NCBI GenBank assembly: GCA_032718565.1
Contig: JAVGVS010000008.1
Span: forward strand, 2,107,579-2,171,578
Origin: Distichodus sexfasciatus
Lineage: Eukaryota; Chordata; Actinopteri; Characiformes; Distichodontidae
Reading direction: 5' to 3'
DNA length: 64,000 nt
Numbering within the stretch: position 1 is the first letter of the stretch; the number at the start of each line of letters is the position of its first letter. Shown here piece after piece: positions 12,210-29,576 of the stretch. Made by a program: the position numbers and the translations under genes. A model generated the notes under the pieces. The model saw only the letters and a list, made by a program, of their open reading frames with translations, made no database searches and was not told where the DNA came from.

Positions 12210-13620
12210 GAGAAGCTGTGTGTGTGTGTGTTTCAGTGAAAAGCTAAAGAATAGGGCTGTCGAAAGGTTATTCTGTATGCTTTCAAATTAAGATCTCTAG
12301 GACATCCAGTCTTCCAATAAAGAGAAAAGGAAGTGAACACTGACAGGTCAAGAAAGAAAAGGATGGCAATTATCTGAAAGTCAACTGCTTTTTCTCATGT
12401 GGGCTCTGTACTCATTGTCAAAAGGACCAAAAGCCGCTTGTTATGTGTTAGCAAACAGAAGCCCACCAGTTAAGACCTTTAATTTATCAATTTAATCTCT
12501 AAAGCCCTCATTAAGACATTCTCCTGTCTGAGAGCTCGCCCTGTTGCCACAGACAAATTGTCCTCACATTTCAACACAGATGACAGACAGCAGGACGATT
12601 ATTTTTGATGAATATGGTGACACAAAGTGGAGTTATCACACATCCCTGCCCTTTCTTAACAGTGACGTGATATTCTGGTAATGTTCCATGTGGTATATTT
12701 TTACATTAACAATATTGTATAAGATGACTAATTAAATGGTTGGCTCCTGCTGGCTTAAAAAATCAACAGCTCATTAAAGAAATGTTCTGAATTTCTATAA
12801 ATATTTTTATACATGGTGGGTAGTTAGACTGGATGACTGGTGATAGTTTATATAATACTAGTAATATTTTATGTGATCCCATTATTTTTATGTGCTTTTA
12901 TATTAATCAACATTTTCACGTTTTACTCATAAAATTATGTACGCTCCATACTGAACTTGAGAGTAGAGCTTTTCTAAGTTACTGATTTCTAGTACAATCC
13001 ATGTTAGTTGCAAATGCTTTTTTACGCTCTTTCCTCTCAGTTTAAATGATTTCACACATTTTTTATCTAAGACTGTGCTATTAAGGAATTAAAGGATATG
13101 CTGAGTTTATACGGCCCTGTCCTCCAGCAACATATGCCATGATAATAATTTCTAAGTGCCCTGACTCCTCTTGTCTGCAGATTGAATACAGGTAGGTTTC
13201 TCTTTCACTGCTGCCTCTAAGCCACGCTGGAGATGTCTCTCACTCAATATTCATGGGCTTTGTTGAGCCTTTGACACTGTAATAAAAACTTACAGCCTCT
13301 CTGACCTAAAACATTTTACATCATCTTATTTGTTCCTGAGCTGCTGTCTGCTTCTAGCACTCCAGTTTCCTCTTACAAGATTATGTATGTTCACCTCTCT
13401 AAACCCAAACTGGCAGACTATGTTCCTAGTTTATTTTATTCCACCAGGTTTCTAGCATTAGTATTGTAAAACTCCGATTAAAGTGGCACCAAACTAAACA
13501 TAATTCCAACAGTTTGACGTTAATTAAAAGCCAACAATAAAATGAGATGCTGTTTTGGCCACAACCCACACTGCACAACATGTGATAATCAGATCTTACA
13601 ACTCACTAAGTTCTCTGTTA

Positions 13621-13659
<39 letters not shown>

Positions 13660-14290
13660 TAATATCACTCTCTTTAAAACATAATCATGTAGCATTTTCT
13701 GACCCCTATCTTGTTGCTCAATGTAATGTAAGTAGCAATACAAGGAGTAGAGATCTATTTTTAACACCAGCGTTCTCCATATGCTTCACAAATGTCCTGC
13801 CCACTGAAGACCATGTGCTTCTGGGCTGGGAAAAACTCAGATCTCAATGCTAAACCCTTTGAGAGATCCAGGACTAAGGAGAACATATTACTCTATGCTT
13901 ACTGTTGGTATCATATTATGTTAGCATTGTGAAGCTTTTTGCAGAACAAATCATAACTGGTAAGTGGCACACAAACATTTTTAAATAGACTGCATTTTTA
14001 TTGTCAAATTGTTTTGCTTTGATCAAGAGACTTAAATCCTTTTGTTTGGTTTGAGTAGAAGTCATAAGTAGAAGCAATAAGTAAGTTTTTCAACTCAAAC
14101 TGAATCTGAAAACCTGACATTATATACATAATTAATACCCACTCCCACCATCCTGTTCATGAGTCCTTGTTACAGCATGTGCTGTATTCACACATTTTGT
14201 GTTGGGTGATAAATGCTTATCATGAAAGAACTCTCATTCGTGACTGTAGAACTTTGACCCTCTAAGATACAGCTCTCATTGGTGAAAGAC
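11565..14290. other. Upstream region of the FAM181-like gene
   Basis: It contains the likely non-coding first exon of the minus-strand gene (donor at 12081, exon running up to about 12150), a (GA)n then (TG)n microsatellite at 12172-12232, and a (CT)n(CA)n microsatellite at 13619-13659. The remainder is AT-rich with no supported gene. Confidence 0.5.
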
Positions 14291-14375
14291 TGATTTGAGC
14301 TCCACCTTCAGTGCTCCATGTACTAGCTGGAGGGAATAATCGAGTTAACTCTCAGTCATTCCAGGACCAGCTGTG
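14290..14375 (+). other. mpv17l: Probable non-coding first exon of mpv17l
   Basis: The sequence ends in CAGCTGTG|GTAAGTAT, a strong donor, about 440 bp before the acceptor of the first coding exon (TTTTTCCAGCAG, exon from 14819). The left edge is a guess. Confidence 0.4.
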
Positions 14376-14823
14376 GTAAGTATGCTGTTTTGATCAAGCG
14401 CAACAATTACAACAATAAAGATAAAGATAATAAAGATACAGTACCTATTTTGATCTTATGATATATTGGCTGATTAATTACAGATTCATTTACCTCAGAA
14501 ACACAACATAATGTAGTTTTACTGTGCAATTATGTGTGATTAAAAAGTACTTTGAACAAAATAATAGCATTTGATATTTTAATTTTTTTTTTTTTAATTA
14601 TACACAAAAGTCAAATGTATAAAAATACAAAGCAGACATCAGTGGAGTTGCAGTGCACCATCTAGTGGACAAATATAGCTCATAAGAACACTTATAACAT
14701 GGTTGAAGGATCCATAATATGTCTCTCTATTTCTATTTATATTGACATTTATGGGCCCTTATCTTAAATTTCCAGATCAATTTGGACACCAATGTAATTT
14801 TTACTGTTTTTCCAGCAGATAGC

Positions 14824-15925
14824 ATGAATCGAGCATGGACCTTATTCAAATCCTATCCATACATCAGCAATGTGGTGGGCTACACAACCCTGTTTGCTAC
14901 TGCAGACCTCATTCAGCAAAGTGTACTGGGAGGAACACAGGGCAGAGGTGAACAAAACACATCAGACATAGGCAAGGAGGAGGCCGCAGTGGTTTCCCAA
15001 AGTCAGTTGAAAGATAACGAGTACGAGATGGATCCTTCAGGAGAAAAAGACACTGCAACCGTAAAAAAAGTTCCAATAAGCAGTGTGGACTGGTGCCAGA
15101 CTGCTCACGTAGCGCTGGTGGGGTTGTGCTTCCATTCAAACTTCAACTACCACTGGCTGCGAGCATTAGAAAAGATGTTTCCTGGGGGCAGGGCCAAAGC
15201 AATAGCTTTCAAAGTGTTTCTGGATCAACTGGTTGCTGCTCCTGCCACAATAAGTGCCTTCTACATAGGTGAGCGTCAGCTACAGCTTGCTTTTGGCAGT
15301 TTCAGTAATGCAAAGTGAGATATTTACACATCAAACCACATCTGTTGGGATGAGAAAACTGAAAAAATTAATACTGATCATTTGATCAATGGTATATTCA
15401 AATGAAGTTGTTGGATAAATGTCTAAATGAGTACAACAAATGCAATCATAATTCCTTTACATGCATTACATAGGCATGCATACTCATGCCGAATAATTTG
15501 ATCTTTACATTTCCCAAAGGTTTGAGCACCTTAGAGGGACGAGAAGATATCTTTGAAGACTGGAAAAATAAATTCTGGATGTCTTACAAGGTATGAAATG
15601 ATCACACTCAGGCCTTCATCTATAATACTCAACATTCACTCTAATTTCTTCACTGGCAGACTGGGGTAGTCTACTGGTCCACCATGCAGGTAAGATCATT
15701 CTCTATCAATGTAAACGTATATTATTCTTGTTGGATGATACTGAATATTTTCATGCATTCATTCATTTCTTGCAGGCAGTGAATTTCTCGCTTGTCCCCC
15801 CAGTGGCGCGTACTGTTTTTGTTGGAGGAATCTCACTCGGCTGGACTGTCTTTCTGTGTCATTTCAGACAGCAAGGAGCTGAAACAAACACACACACTTT
15901 TATCAACAGGATCACCTCAAATTAA
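14824..15925 (+). CDS. mpv17l: MPV17-like membrane protein
   Basis: Coding exons 14824-15268, 15520-15590, 15660-15689 and 15776-15925 join in phase to give 231 aa. Members of the Mpv17/PMP22 family are small multi-pass proteins of mitochondria or peroxisomes; MPV17L is linked to reactive-oxygen metabolism. The motif HSNFNYHWLRALEKMFPG and the C-terminal YW, NFSLVPPVARTVF and FLCHFRQQ blocks follow human MPV17L closely (HANFNYVWLRLLERALPG from memory). The start chosen at 14824 lies five bases after a good acceptor; an in-frame ATG at 14782 lies upstream of it, in the intron. About 50 polar residues (38-88), absent from human MPV17L (196 aa), separate the first helix from the second. AATAAA follows at 15955. 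Confidence 0.88.
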
Positions 15926-15960
15926 TTTACTCGTTTTAAAAAACAATTTATACAAATAAA

Positions 15961-17180
15961 ATGTCTGTATTTTCTATCCACGTCTGTTTCATTCATGGAA
16001 TATATGTTAAATATCAAAGCGTGAAACTTATTGCATATACTTAGTTTTTAATGTAAAATTTGTCAATTAAAACAAAATCCAAAATCTGTTTCAAAAGTGC
16101 TGTGCCTTAATCGCCCAGTTCGAAAACAACTTGATAAAAATCCTTTCTCCAACGTGAAAAAGTGTAAAACTTAACAAACGCAATAGATAACGGTGCGTCA
16201 AAGGCTCTCCACAATTCGAATAACCGAGTCTATTAAATAAATGAGAGCAGCTCAGAACAACGCCAAGTACCTATAATGAAGACTAACGATGACAAGCTTT
16301 TTCACTGAATTTACACAAAAAATATGTTTAGAGAGCTTTGATCCTCGAAGACAATAAGTTTATACGGCTCTCCGAAGCACGTCTACCTGCAAACTGCCCT
16401 TTACTGCGCGATCAACTGCCGTTAGATGTTATATTAACTAAAATAACCTGTAGAGGTCACTGTAGAGTAAAATATGCACTACCATACAAGCCAAACGGAT
16501 TCAAGTGTTGTAAATCCCCTTCCTGAATCCCCCCGCTGCGAAGATTATCGATTAAGAGAACGGAAATTTGTGAAACGCTCTCAAACCGTGTCCGAAAATC
16601 AAAGTGAGTGAATTTGTCATTGTGAACACAGCACAGTTCACAATGTACCACAACAAAATGTGGCCTCCGCATTTGACCCATCTATGAAGGAGCAGTAGGC
16701 AGCTGTGTCAGGGATCAGTGCTTGGTGATGGTACTTTGCTCATGAGTACCTCATTGGTACCTTTACCGGTCTGGGACTGGAAAGTGCGACCTTTCGATCA
16801 CGGGGCGAACTCCCTAACTGTTATACTACCAAGTGCCAAAAACGAATCCCTTCGCGGCGCGACCTAGCGTTTTACCACAGTGGGCATTCAGAACCTCAAC
16901 AATCCAGTTTCGAAACAGGGGCCAGGACAACGTTGCATTACTTCTTGCCATTCAACACAAACATGCACATATAGACAAATGCATCTTCTGCTCCGTTTCC
17001 ATCATTCTTGTAATTAAATGCCACTTTCCAATCTATCCGACATCCAAATAACTCAACATTTTGACCAACAGTAAAATAAATGAAACTAAAAAAGAAGACG
17101 AAAACATTTATATTAAATAGATTCTCCTTAAACTTAAACCAATGATCGACGCGACTCTAGGTCACGTGCCGTGCAGCAGC
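15961..17180. other. Intergenic region between mpv17l and rpl18
   Basis: Apart from a tRNA-type SINE at about 16590-16835, nothing is recognised. Short reading frames here overlap the SINE or lack splice sites. Confidence 0.5.
16590..16835 (-). repeat. tRNA-derived SINE (family C)
   Basis: Read in reverse it begins like a tRNA gene (GGCACTTGGTAGTATAACAG, then a GATCGAAAGGTCGC B-box region) and carries the GGTACC/ATGAGTACC and TTTGACCCATC blocks also seen at 42165-42325. It is diverged and sits just upstream of the rpl18 promoter. Confidence 0.65.
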
Positions 17181-17184
17181 TCGG

Positions 17185-17251
17185 AGTTCTCGCCGAAAGC
17201 TTTATCGCGAGACTACGCCACTTCCTTTTCCCTTTTCACTCTGAGTTCAAG

Positions 17252-17254
<3 letters not shown>
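17185..17254 (+). promoter_or_regulatory. rpl18: rpl18 promoter and 5'TOP leader
   Basis: A TATCGCGAGA element (17202-17211), a known housekeeping and ribosomal-gene promoter motif, is followed by the pyrimidine run CTTCCTTTTCCCTTTTC at 17221-17237. Such a run at the cap site is the terminal oligopyrimidine signal that puts ribosomal protein mRNAs under mTOR-dependent translational control. The ATG follows at 17252. Confidence 0.75.
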
Positions 17255-21537
<4,283 letters not shown>

Positions 21538-24273
21538 AGCTTTGTCTTTGTTTTGTGTTCATCAGTGTAATGCAAATAAAGGTTGGCTAATAAACATCAG
21601 AAAACTGAACGTCCATTTGCCTTTTGTGGAGGGTTTTTTATTGCAACGTATTTTTGGTAGAAAACTTTAAAACTAAGATACAAAGTATTTGTTAATTATG
21701 GAAGGGTAAGGAACAAAAAACTCCAGATGAACAGATGCAAAATTTTGAAAAGGTTTATTTTTTGCGGATACTGCAGTTTGTTTTACGTTTAAACAAGTGG
21801 TTCTGGAACAAATTGCATGCTTGGTGCCGTTTTAAGGCTTCTTTCAACCTTTAATGGGTTTCAGTGCATGTGTAAGATGTCATGTATTACCACATGAAGT
21901 GGAAATTTTAAGACCCTGGTTGATATTTGTGTGGTTTTTTAAAAGAAATTCTTTAGAGTGTGCCCGTTCTGTAGAACATGCATAAGCATGAGTTTCAGTA
22001 TTAATGTAGCAAGCAAAAGAATTGAACTAACGTCAGTGGAAACAAGCCTGAAGTGGCTGTGCTATTTTTGATAGTTGTTTTCACTTTGATTCTCTGGAAA
22101 AACAAAGCATTACAGTAGTTAATAAGTCAAATCATTTTCCAAAACAAAACAGATGATGTAATAGCACTAACATGTCCCATGTACAGCACGTTACGGGGGA
22201 GTAACTGCATTTGCAAAGAACTTAATTATTTTTGCCATTTTCTTTCCTTTTATTAATGTATAATGATGCTTGTTGGTAATTAATATATTGAATTTATTCA
22301 AACCAAGTTATGTTGTCTAATCTGCCTACAAAATATGACGAGCCTTTGCACAGTACTGTATATATTATACATAATTTATCTGCTCATTTGAGTGTTTGTG
22401 GTTTTCAATATATTTTGCAAAATAGCCATGCTTGAAACCTGTAATATTACACAGTATAATCACAGTTGATGTAAATGTGCTTCACACTTTTAACAAGTTT
22501 ATACAATTATGTAAATATACACTGTAATAATGTGGTGTATTACTAACATTTCTTCTGTAATATGCACCATTTTAATGTTTTAATGTCCATCCCTACAGAT
22601 GAAATCAGACTGATGGGACAAATCTGTGAATCTTTAGCTGTACCTGTGATGGTGATAATACCAATACGTTTTATTCAGTTTAGAGTTATTGAACTTTTCT
22701 GTTCCACATTTTGTACTGTAAGGAATTTGGCTGATTATTTCTTCATCAGTCAGTTACTCTAGTAAATCAACAGTAATACAAGTTTCACCAGTGGCAAAAG
22801 GGTTTTGTTGGAGAAAATAAACCTGTGGGTATAATTAGACTGAAGAAAAATACTACTTTAAAAATGCAATTAAAAAAAAAAACATTTTATTTCATAGAAA
22901 TCTGATTAGGATGTTAAGCATATTTTTACCATGAATATGTAACAAAACCTTCCTGCTGCTTATCAATTAGATTTGAAGACATTTGCAGAAAACCCTCATA
23001 TTTTCCCTTTACTTCTCACCTGGTAAGTAAATGTCAAATAAAAAATTAACAATTACAATTTGCAGGCTCTTTTATTTTTTCAGCGTTAATAACTATTTAA
23101 CAGCCCAATTCTAATGATTCAGTCCAATGTAAACGGTTGTATTTTACCAAAATACAGCCTTCTTTGACCAGATAGGGGGCGCGTTGGTCTAATAGTGTCA
23201 ATTCTAAAACTGACTCTGGTCTTCATGACCTGCAGATTTTGGTGTTATCGCTTCCATCAGGCCTTATGAATGGTTTGGTAATTGCTTCCTTACATTGAGT
23301 TGTGTTAGAGCAAAGAAAACCGCATGAACACAAAAAAGACTGCAGTGGAACCAGAGCTGAGAACCGCTGTGCTCTTAGATCAAAGCAACACCTTCGTCCT
23401 GCAAATTAGTAGACACCAGAAGTGATGATAGAGGGTTTGCATCCTGCCAGAAACTGGTTTTCTTGTGTCTATAGACATACGAACATCTCACAGGAGTGCA
23501 CGGCCCGAGTCGACCTCTGGGACGAATTCCAGTATGAGATAAGCTTTTTCAAGAAGAGTGTGCTTTTGCTCTTTCAGGTGCGGTTTCAATTACAGTACTG
23601 AGCGTAATGCATTACACAGCTCTGGAGTAGACGCGGTGTTGACGTAAGCTTGGTGTGATGACATGCAAGGAGACGGGAATGGTAGAGGCCTTCGGCATCT
23701 CTGAAAGGATTTTTCCATTTCAGTTTCAGTTTGTACACTTTGTAAACACACATAGTACCTGTTAAAATCTATCATACTCATGGAATTATTTTTGAGCTTG
23801 CACACGTAGAAGACAGAGCAGCGCTGAATGTTGGGCGTATCTAGAGCTCATCTTCACTTGCTTTCTTCTAAATGAAGTTGTGATGAGCTCAGAGACGGTA
23901 AATGCATGAAAAATGTGCTGAGCTGGCCGGAAAATCTTGTCTCAGCAAATACTTGCTTACAAACAGACACACGCCTATTGTTCTAATCTATACGTTTATC
24001 AGCTTTTTACCACTGACTCATTTCATTCTTTGAGCAGAGAAGACAGATAAATGCCCAATAGACTTCTGGCTTGTTCTAAAAAGAAAAACTGTTGATTGTT
24101 TAATAATTATGTTTGCTTCGGCACATTCATACTTGTCAAACTGTAGGTTTTATAATTAGATCAGAAATGACAGCACGTCTTTTCAATATCTTATCATTAT
24201 TAACACTATTAAAACAGATACATCCTGAACAGTGTAAGAAGCAATAGACTGCAAAATCATTTTATTTTTACAT

Positions 24274-24720
24274 TAACATTTACAGCATTTAGCAGACGCT
24301 CTTATTCACCCTTAGCAAAAAGTAGTTTATTTAAGTGTACTACGAGTATACTTATTATATACTAAAACTGAGGCAGTATACTTGAAGTTTACTTTTTATA
24401 TACTATATTTTGTATGCTTAAGAATAGTATAGTGATGTATACTTGACTTATACTGATAAAATCTAAAAGTATGCTTTTGTAATCTTAAAATGACCTTATA
24501 AAGTATACTTAAAGTATACTTTTATAAACTTAAAAATGTTCCAATTTAGTCCAAAGAAGTATTAAATTAGTATACTTTCTAGTACACTACAAGGTACATG
24601 GTACATGGTCCGTAGTATACTTGCTATACTTATACTCAAGCATACTTAATAAAATGAACTTCAAGTATACTACTTTTTGCTAAGGGCAGAACGACCTACA
24701 ACTGTTAAGCTAGACTTAAA
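24274..24720 (-). repeat. SINE fragment split by MITE copy 2
   Basis: The SINE tail in reverse (ACATTTACAGCATTTAGCAG, then ACGCTCTTATT) runs to 24308 and the next part (CAGAACGACCTACAA) resumes at 24687, matching the normal continuation of this repeat. Confidence 0.6.
24309..24686. mobile_element. MITE, CCCTTAGC family, copy 2
   Basis: This 378-bp element has the same inverted termini and nearly the same interior as the copy at 1944-2329; they differ by small deletions and scattered substitutions. Flanking CA on both sides may be a 2-bp target duplication, but copy 1 does not show one. Confidence 0.8.
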
Positions 24721-25734
24721 TGAACAACTGTCATTAAAACTGTTACTGATGACTGTAACACATTTTAACAAATCCCTTTAAAAAAAACACGTCGTACGTC
24801 GTATATGTTTAACTGACTGGCTGAGGATTTTTTGGCATTACTTTTTATTAGTTGTATTTTACTAATTTTATTTTGCGATTCCTGGTGTTCCGTGCTGGGG
24901 AATGCGCTTTCTATTACAAATGAACTCTAAAATGGCGTACTTTTTCCAGTTTAATTTATTTGAATATTTGTGGTTTTTTAGTTTTGTAGTAAAAAAAACA
25001 TGCTTAAACAGATTTTTTTTCCTTTTTAACTCATCCCGAGATGCCAAGCACAAGGTATCCAATATAACATACACATTTAAAAGTTAATGCATATTTTGAT
25101 TTATACATTTGTTTCTTCAAATAGCAACAATAAACAGGCATGCTATGCTGTAGTTTTTCTGTAGTCTGACCTTGTGTAGTTCAGTCATAAGCAGATGTGT
25201 TTATATGAAGCAGCTTCTGTTTTTTAAATTTCATTTATTTATATTTTCTGATTTCAAGAACAACACACTTGACAAACAGGTTCAAACACAGAATGTCATA
25301 GCACATAGATTCTATTACACAAACCCACTTTAAGGTATCTCTCGATGTTAAAAGTATAAAATGTTAAGTATAAAATCATTTTTAAATATATTAAATTTAA
25401 CAAGGCCTAAGCTGTGGATTTTCAGAATTCTCTTTAAAAGGTATTAGTAACCTGTTAATGTTAATGTCTGCTAAGTATCTCTTCCACCTCTACATGATGT
25501 AACACTAATCAACAAAAGAAAGTTTAACAACTCGTATTAACAAGTCATCACAGCATATGTCATGAAAATCAATGTATTTTCAATGTTCTAGAGAGATTCC
25601 ACCTGCACCTGCAAAGCCGTGCCAGATATTAATAGATTTTAGTGAAAAAAGAAAATAGTGCCCCCTCAAAAGAGGCTCTGCTGTGCCCTGCTACCACTAG
25701 ACCACTTTGTACCAAAAGACAACCAACACATTTA

Positions 25735-25880
25735 ATACATTTACAGGACTTGCCAAACTCTCTCATTCTTATTTATAATGACTTTAATTTTCACATTTCA
25801 GGGTCAGTCTCCCTGGAACAACATGGGGTTTAAGGTCTTAATCAGGGGCTCTGTGATGGTAGTGCTGGAGGCTGGATAGA
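25735..25880 (-). repeat. Diverged SINE remnant
   Basis: CATTTACAGGACTT at the left and the block TCTCCCTGGAACAACATGGG, then GTTTAAGGTCTTAATCAGGG, match the inverted SINE seen at 1800-1942 and 39828-40015. Confidence 0.5.
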
Positions 25881-26119
25881 TCCAAACCTGCAACGTCTTG
25901 AAACCACCAACCACAGCCAAAACAAATACCTAGCAAAATATTAAGAGACTCCCACGCCCACCATTTTTACAGCGTCTTCTCGCCGGGTTAGAGGTTTGAA
26001 CTTTACAGTCCCCATGTGCAGATCAAAATGAAAACAGGTTTGTTACACCAGCCATTATAAATGTTATTAATATGTCTTTATTTTTGTGGCTCTTGTCATG
26101 CAATATAGATTAATTAGTG

Positions 26120-26215
26120 GCTGTGGTGTATTGGCGCCTGCCCAATGATAGGCTCCGATCCTCCTGCGGCCCCACTTGGGATTAAGCGGTTCGGATAATG
26201 AATGAATAGTTAAAT
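26120..26215 (-). repeat. LINE-tail repeat fragment
   Basis: It reads GGCGCCTGCCCAATGATAGG and ends in GGGATTAAGCGGTTCGGATA then ATGAATGAAT. It is the inverse of the family seen at 34855-35228 and 60253-60500. Confidence 0.55.
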
Positions 26216-26239
26216 GAAATTTGACCGTCACCAATATTA

Positions 26240-26568
26240 AGTAATTACAAGGCGCGCTACTGTGGCCCCACTGCCGTCTCTTCTCTGTGTGCCGTTTGCT
26301 CTCCACTCGCCGCTTCATTTAATGTCCCGCCCACAACAGTCTCTGATTGGCTATATGTCACACAAGTAGTAGCCAATCAAAGCTGAAGCATTGTTGTCAC
26401 TCACACCACACTCAATTAAGGAGAAGAAGAGAGAAGAGAGTTTCATCTTGGAGTTTGGTGTTTGTAAGATTCAAAATTTTGACAGATATTTTGGGTATTT
26501 TTCAGTCTCGTTAACTAGCAATAATCGGTATCATTATCGGCCCTGAAAAACATTATCAGTCAACCTCT
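26240..26568. mobile_element. hAT-type transposon remnant
   Basis: It contains CGGTATCATTATCGGCCCTG and ends in CAGTCAACCTCTA, the usual terminus of a common fish hAT family (TAGAGGTTGAC in reverse). No matching left end is seen, so it is truncated. Confidence 0.45.
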
Positions 26569-28789
26569 AATGTGTACAAATAAGTAACTTGAGCTTGAAC
26601 CTTTTTGCCTCACAAAGATAATGATTTAACCGTTTGATACAAGTTTCCTCAAAGGAGGTGCTTCCTGCCTTCTATAGATTAAAAATCCAGCACCCCGGTT
26701 TTTATGGTGAGATAAAAACTAACTTCTACAACCTGATGTCATCACTGATGATTCTAATGAGATATAAGCTATTGTGTAATAGATTAAGCCGTTAATTTAA
26801 GGCTTTTAAAGGGATTCTAAACCATACATTCACTTTAAATAAAAGAAAAGAAATGCTGCAATACAAGATATGACAAACCTTCTGAAACCGAACACAGCCT
26901 TTCTTATTGCTAAAAGAAAGAGAACGGATCAAAGAGAGACCAACAAAAAGATTTCAGAATGGACGGGTGGGCAGCGGAGGAATAATTGAATTTATTTTTA
27001 GTTCATCCGCACCATTTAATCTGTTCGGCGTTAATATTTTCCGTGAGCATTATCTACATACTGTATGTGCAGCATTGTGCTCAGTTTCCATTCGAGGGTC
27101 TCTCTCCATTTCATCTCCTCTCTCTTATCACCCCTTGTATTCAAATAAATGTGCTTGTAACTCTCAGCACGTAGGAAAGACCCCATCAGAGCTGTTGCCC
27201 ACACACGCCCCCACACTGTGACGGGCACTGCGGTGGGCTTTTGAGAGAGAGTAAATGTCTTGAGGCTTGTGGCGTAGTTGCCCCCATATTGTGTTCCACT
27301 GCAGCACTGGCATGTCTCTCAAATGTTTTTGGTTATTGTTTTGTTCAGAACGGGGACACACGTCAGGAAGACATGCATGTGAAGACGTTAAAAAGGATAT
27401 AGAAGAAGACTGAGCTGTTTGTGGGTGTCTGTGGTTATCCACTCATTACCTTCTCTACGTTTGATCTATCTTTTCTCACGAAGCAAAGCTGTGAAAAATG
27501 AAATTATTCTGAGTTTCTCCACCTTAGATAAATCTTTTATGAAATTTTAAAAGATGCTGTATGGGCATCTCATTTCCCAGGTTTTTGTTCTTAAGAAATG
27601 CAAGACATTTACACAGTAAAATATATGCAACTGTAGAATTACAGAAGTTAATGTTTTGCCCAAAAACAATAAAAATTTGCATGAGAGTGTTCTTCACAGT
27701 TTGTAGATTCAGTTCTTTCCTAAAAACAAATCTCAAATACGAAAACATAGGTCAGAATAACTTTGTCAGAATAATCTTGAAAACTGCATGAGTGGGTTTA
27801 AGAATAAATTCTTCTTGAAAATGATTACGTTTTTGGATTGTTTGCATTTGTTTGCCATCTAAACATGTTTTCTTTTTCATTGCTTCCTTCTGTTGTTTAC
27901 AACAGCACATGCAATATATTTCCATCTTCACAATCAGGAGATGATTTTTCATTACTCTAGATTTTGGTTCAGTTACCTAAGGCAAAACATTGGACCTCAT
28001 TCACCAAACGTTCTCAAGAAGAAATCTGTTATTAAAACCCACTTACACTGTTTTCAGAAAGATTTTAACTTTCACCAATGTTTTGTTGGTTAAGATCCTG
28101 TTTCTAGGTAAGAACAAAGTCTGCTCTTATGCAAATTTTATTTCATGGATGTTTGTACAAAATATTAGGTTATTGTGCCTTCGTTAATTCTACAGTTGTA
28201 AAATGTTATGCTGTTTAAATATCTTAACTTTGATTAAGAACATCTTGTGAGTGAGTGAATGAGCCCCACTGAGTCCTTGAGTATGTGTTTAGTCTAAAAC
28301 CGTAGCAGATCTTCAATCTTCTTACATTCTTACATTTGAAAAGCAACATGAAGGAAGAGAAAAGTTTGATCTGGATCAGATTTAGTTTGCCTCATCACAG
28401 AAAGCCATGTTCATCTCTTACACTTACCAATGGAATCCGCAAAATGACTGAACAAATTACTAACTAACAACTGTTAGTGTGATTCATTAAGTCCATCTTG
28501 ACCTGGGTTTGTGAGGCCTACTCTGTCACAAGTTACTTAACAGGGTGAAACTTGAAGGGGAAATATTGGTGAGTTACCAAAGCATTAGAATACGAAGGAG
28601 TGAGCAGGAGTCAGCTTACAATGGAAACCTGTTCTACATAACTGCCTGCAGTCTTATGCAGAGTAGATGTGAGTCCAGAACAACAAACAACGAAAAGAGA
28701 GAAATGATGAAGGCAGATTGAGTCACGCACAACATCAGTGCCTTTTTGCTCCATCAAAACAACCCCACTGCCCCCATACCGTATGCCTC

Positions 28790-28797
<8 letters not shown>

Positions 28798-28831
<34 letters not shown>
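28798..28831. repeat. (CT)n microsatellite
   Basis: Uninterrupted CT dinucleotides followed by a C run. Similar simple repeats lie at 29224-29262 (GA-rich), 30784-30810 (ATT), 31128-31155 (CT), 32304-32391 (CTA then ATA), 33417-33440 (GT), 33655-33684 (GA), 52842-52861 (GT) and 55193-55233 (ATTC). Confidence 0.9.
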
Positions 28832-28832
<1 letters not shown>

Positions 28833-29576
28833 CCCTCAGCACCTCAGCATGGCCAGTCTGCCGGGAAATGACACTATGCTGACTTCACATCTACGAACCA
28901 AAGTTCTTCGGAATTATAGTGGAAGTATCTGGACCAGCATCTGTCAAAGCAAAGAGAGATTAAAAAAATGATTAAGAAAAAGATTCATTTTTGGTATTTA
29001 TAACAGAAATAATACATGCTTTAGGCAATCCTTCTCGGCCTGAATATGGGCAGCGTTGCATTTAATTCTCTACTTAACCAATGAAAAATATGGATGGAAA
29101 TCAGGCTGTTTAGTTAGTTATTTGCATTTTAGTTTTTGCTGTGCAAAAGAAACATTTTTTCCATTTCTCGAAAGTCATGGCATACTTTCGGATTCTTGTG
29201 AGAGAGACAAAGACAAAGAAGATGAGAGAGAGAGAGGGAGAGAGAGAGTGAGAGAGGGAGAGGGGTAGGAGAATCCGTGGGAGGTGCAACCGCCTTTGTT
29301 TGCTTCTCTCTGTCTTTCTGTCTGCGTGCGTCTTCCTCTTTCGTTCTATCGCACTTTCCATTGTGCGTCACTCCGACCATAAATGAACAATTTACATCTC
29401 TGTCTTGAAGTCATGTGACAGTGGGAGAGGATTTCCCTTATTTTAGACACCTCCCCACCCACACTGCAAAATACAACCTCAGCCCAGCCCAGAGATCTCA
29501 CTCTCAGCCAGCAGCACTGAGACAGAAGCATCTTAAGATTACTGAAGACAAATAAGTTTCACCTTTAATTAAAGAC

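Larger units (their letters stand above)
21581..28790. other. Gene-poor AT-rich intergenic region
   Basis: No exon is supported on either strand. The region holds the second CCCTTAGC MITE in SINE sequence (24274-24720), a SINE remnant (25735-25880), LINE-tail and hAT remnants (26120-26568), and otherwise AT-rich DNA. Reading frames here are all under 110 codons and lack family motifs. Confidence 0.55.
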
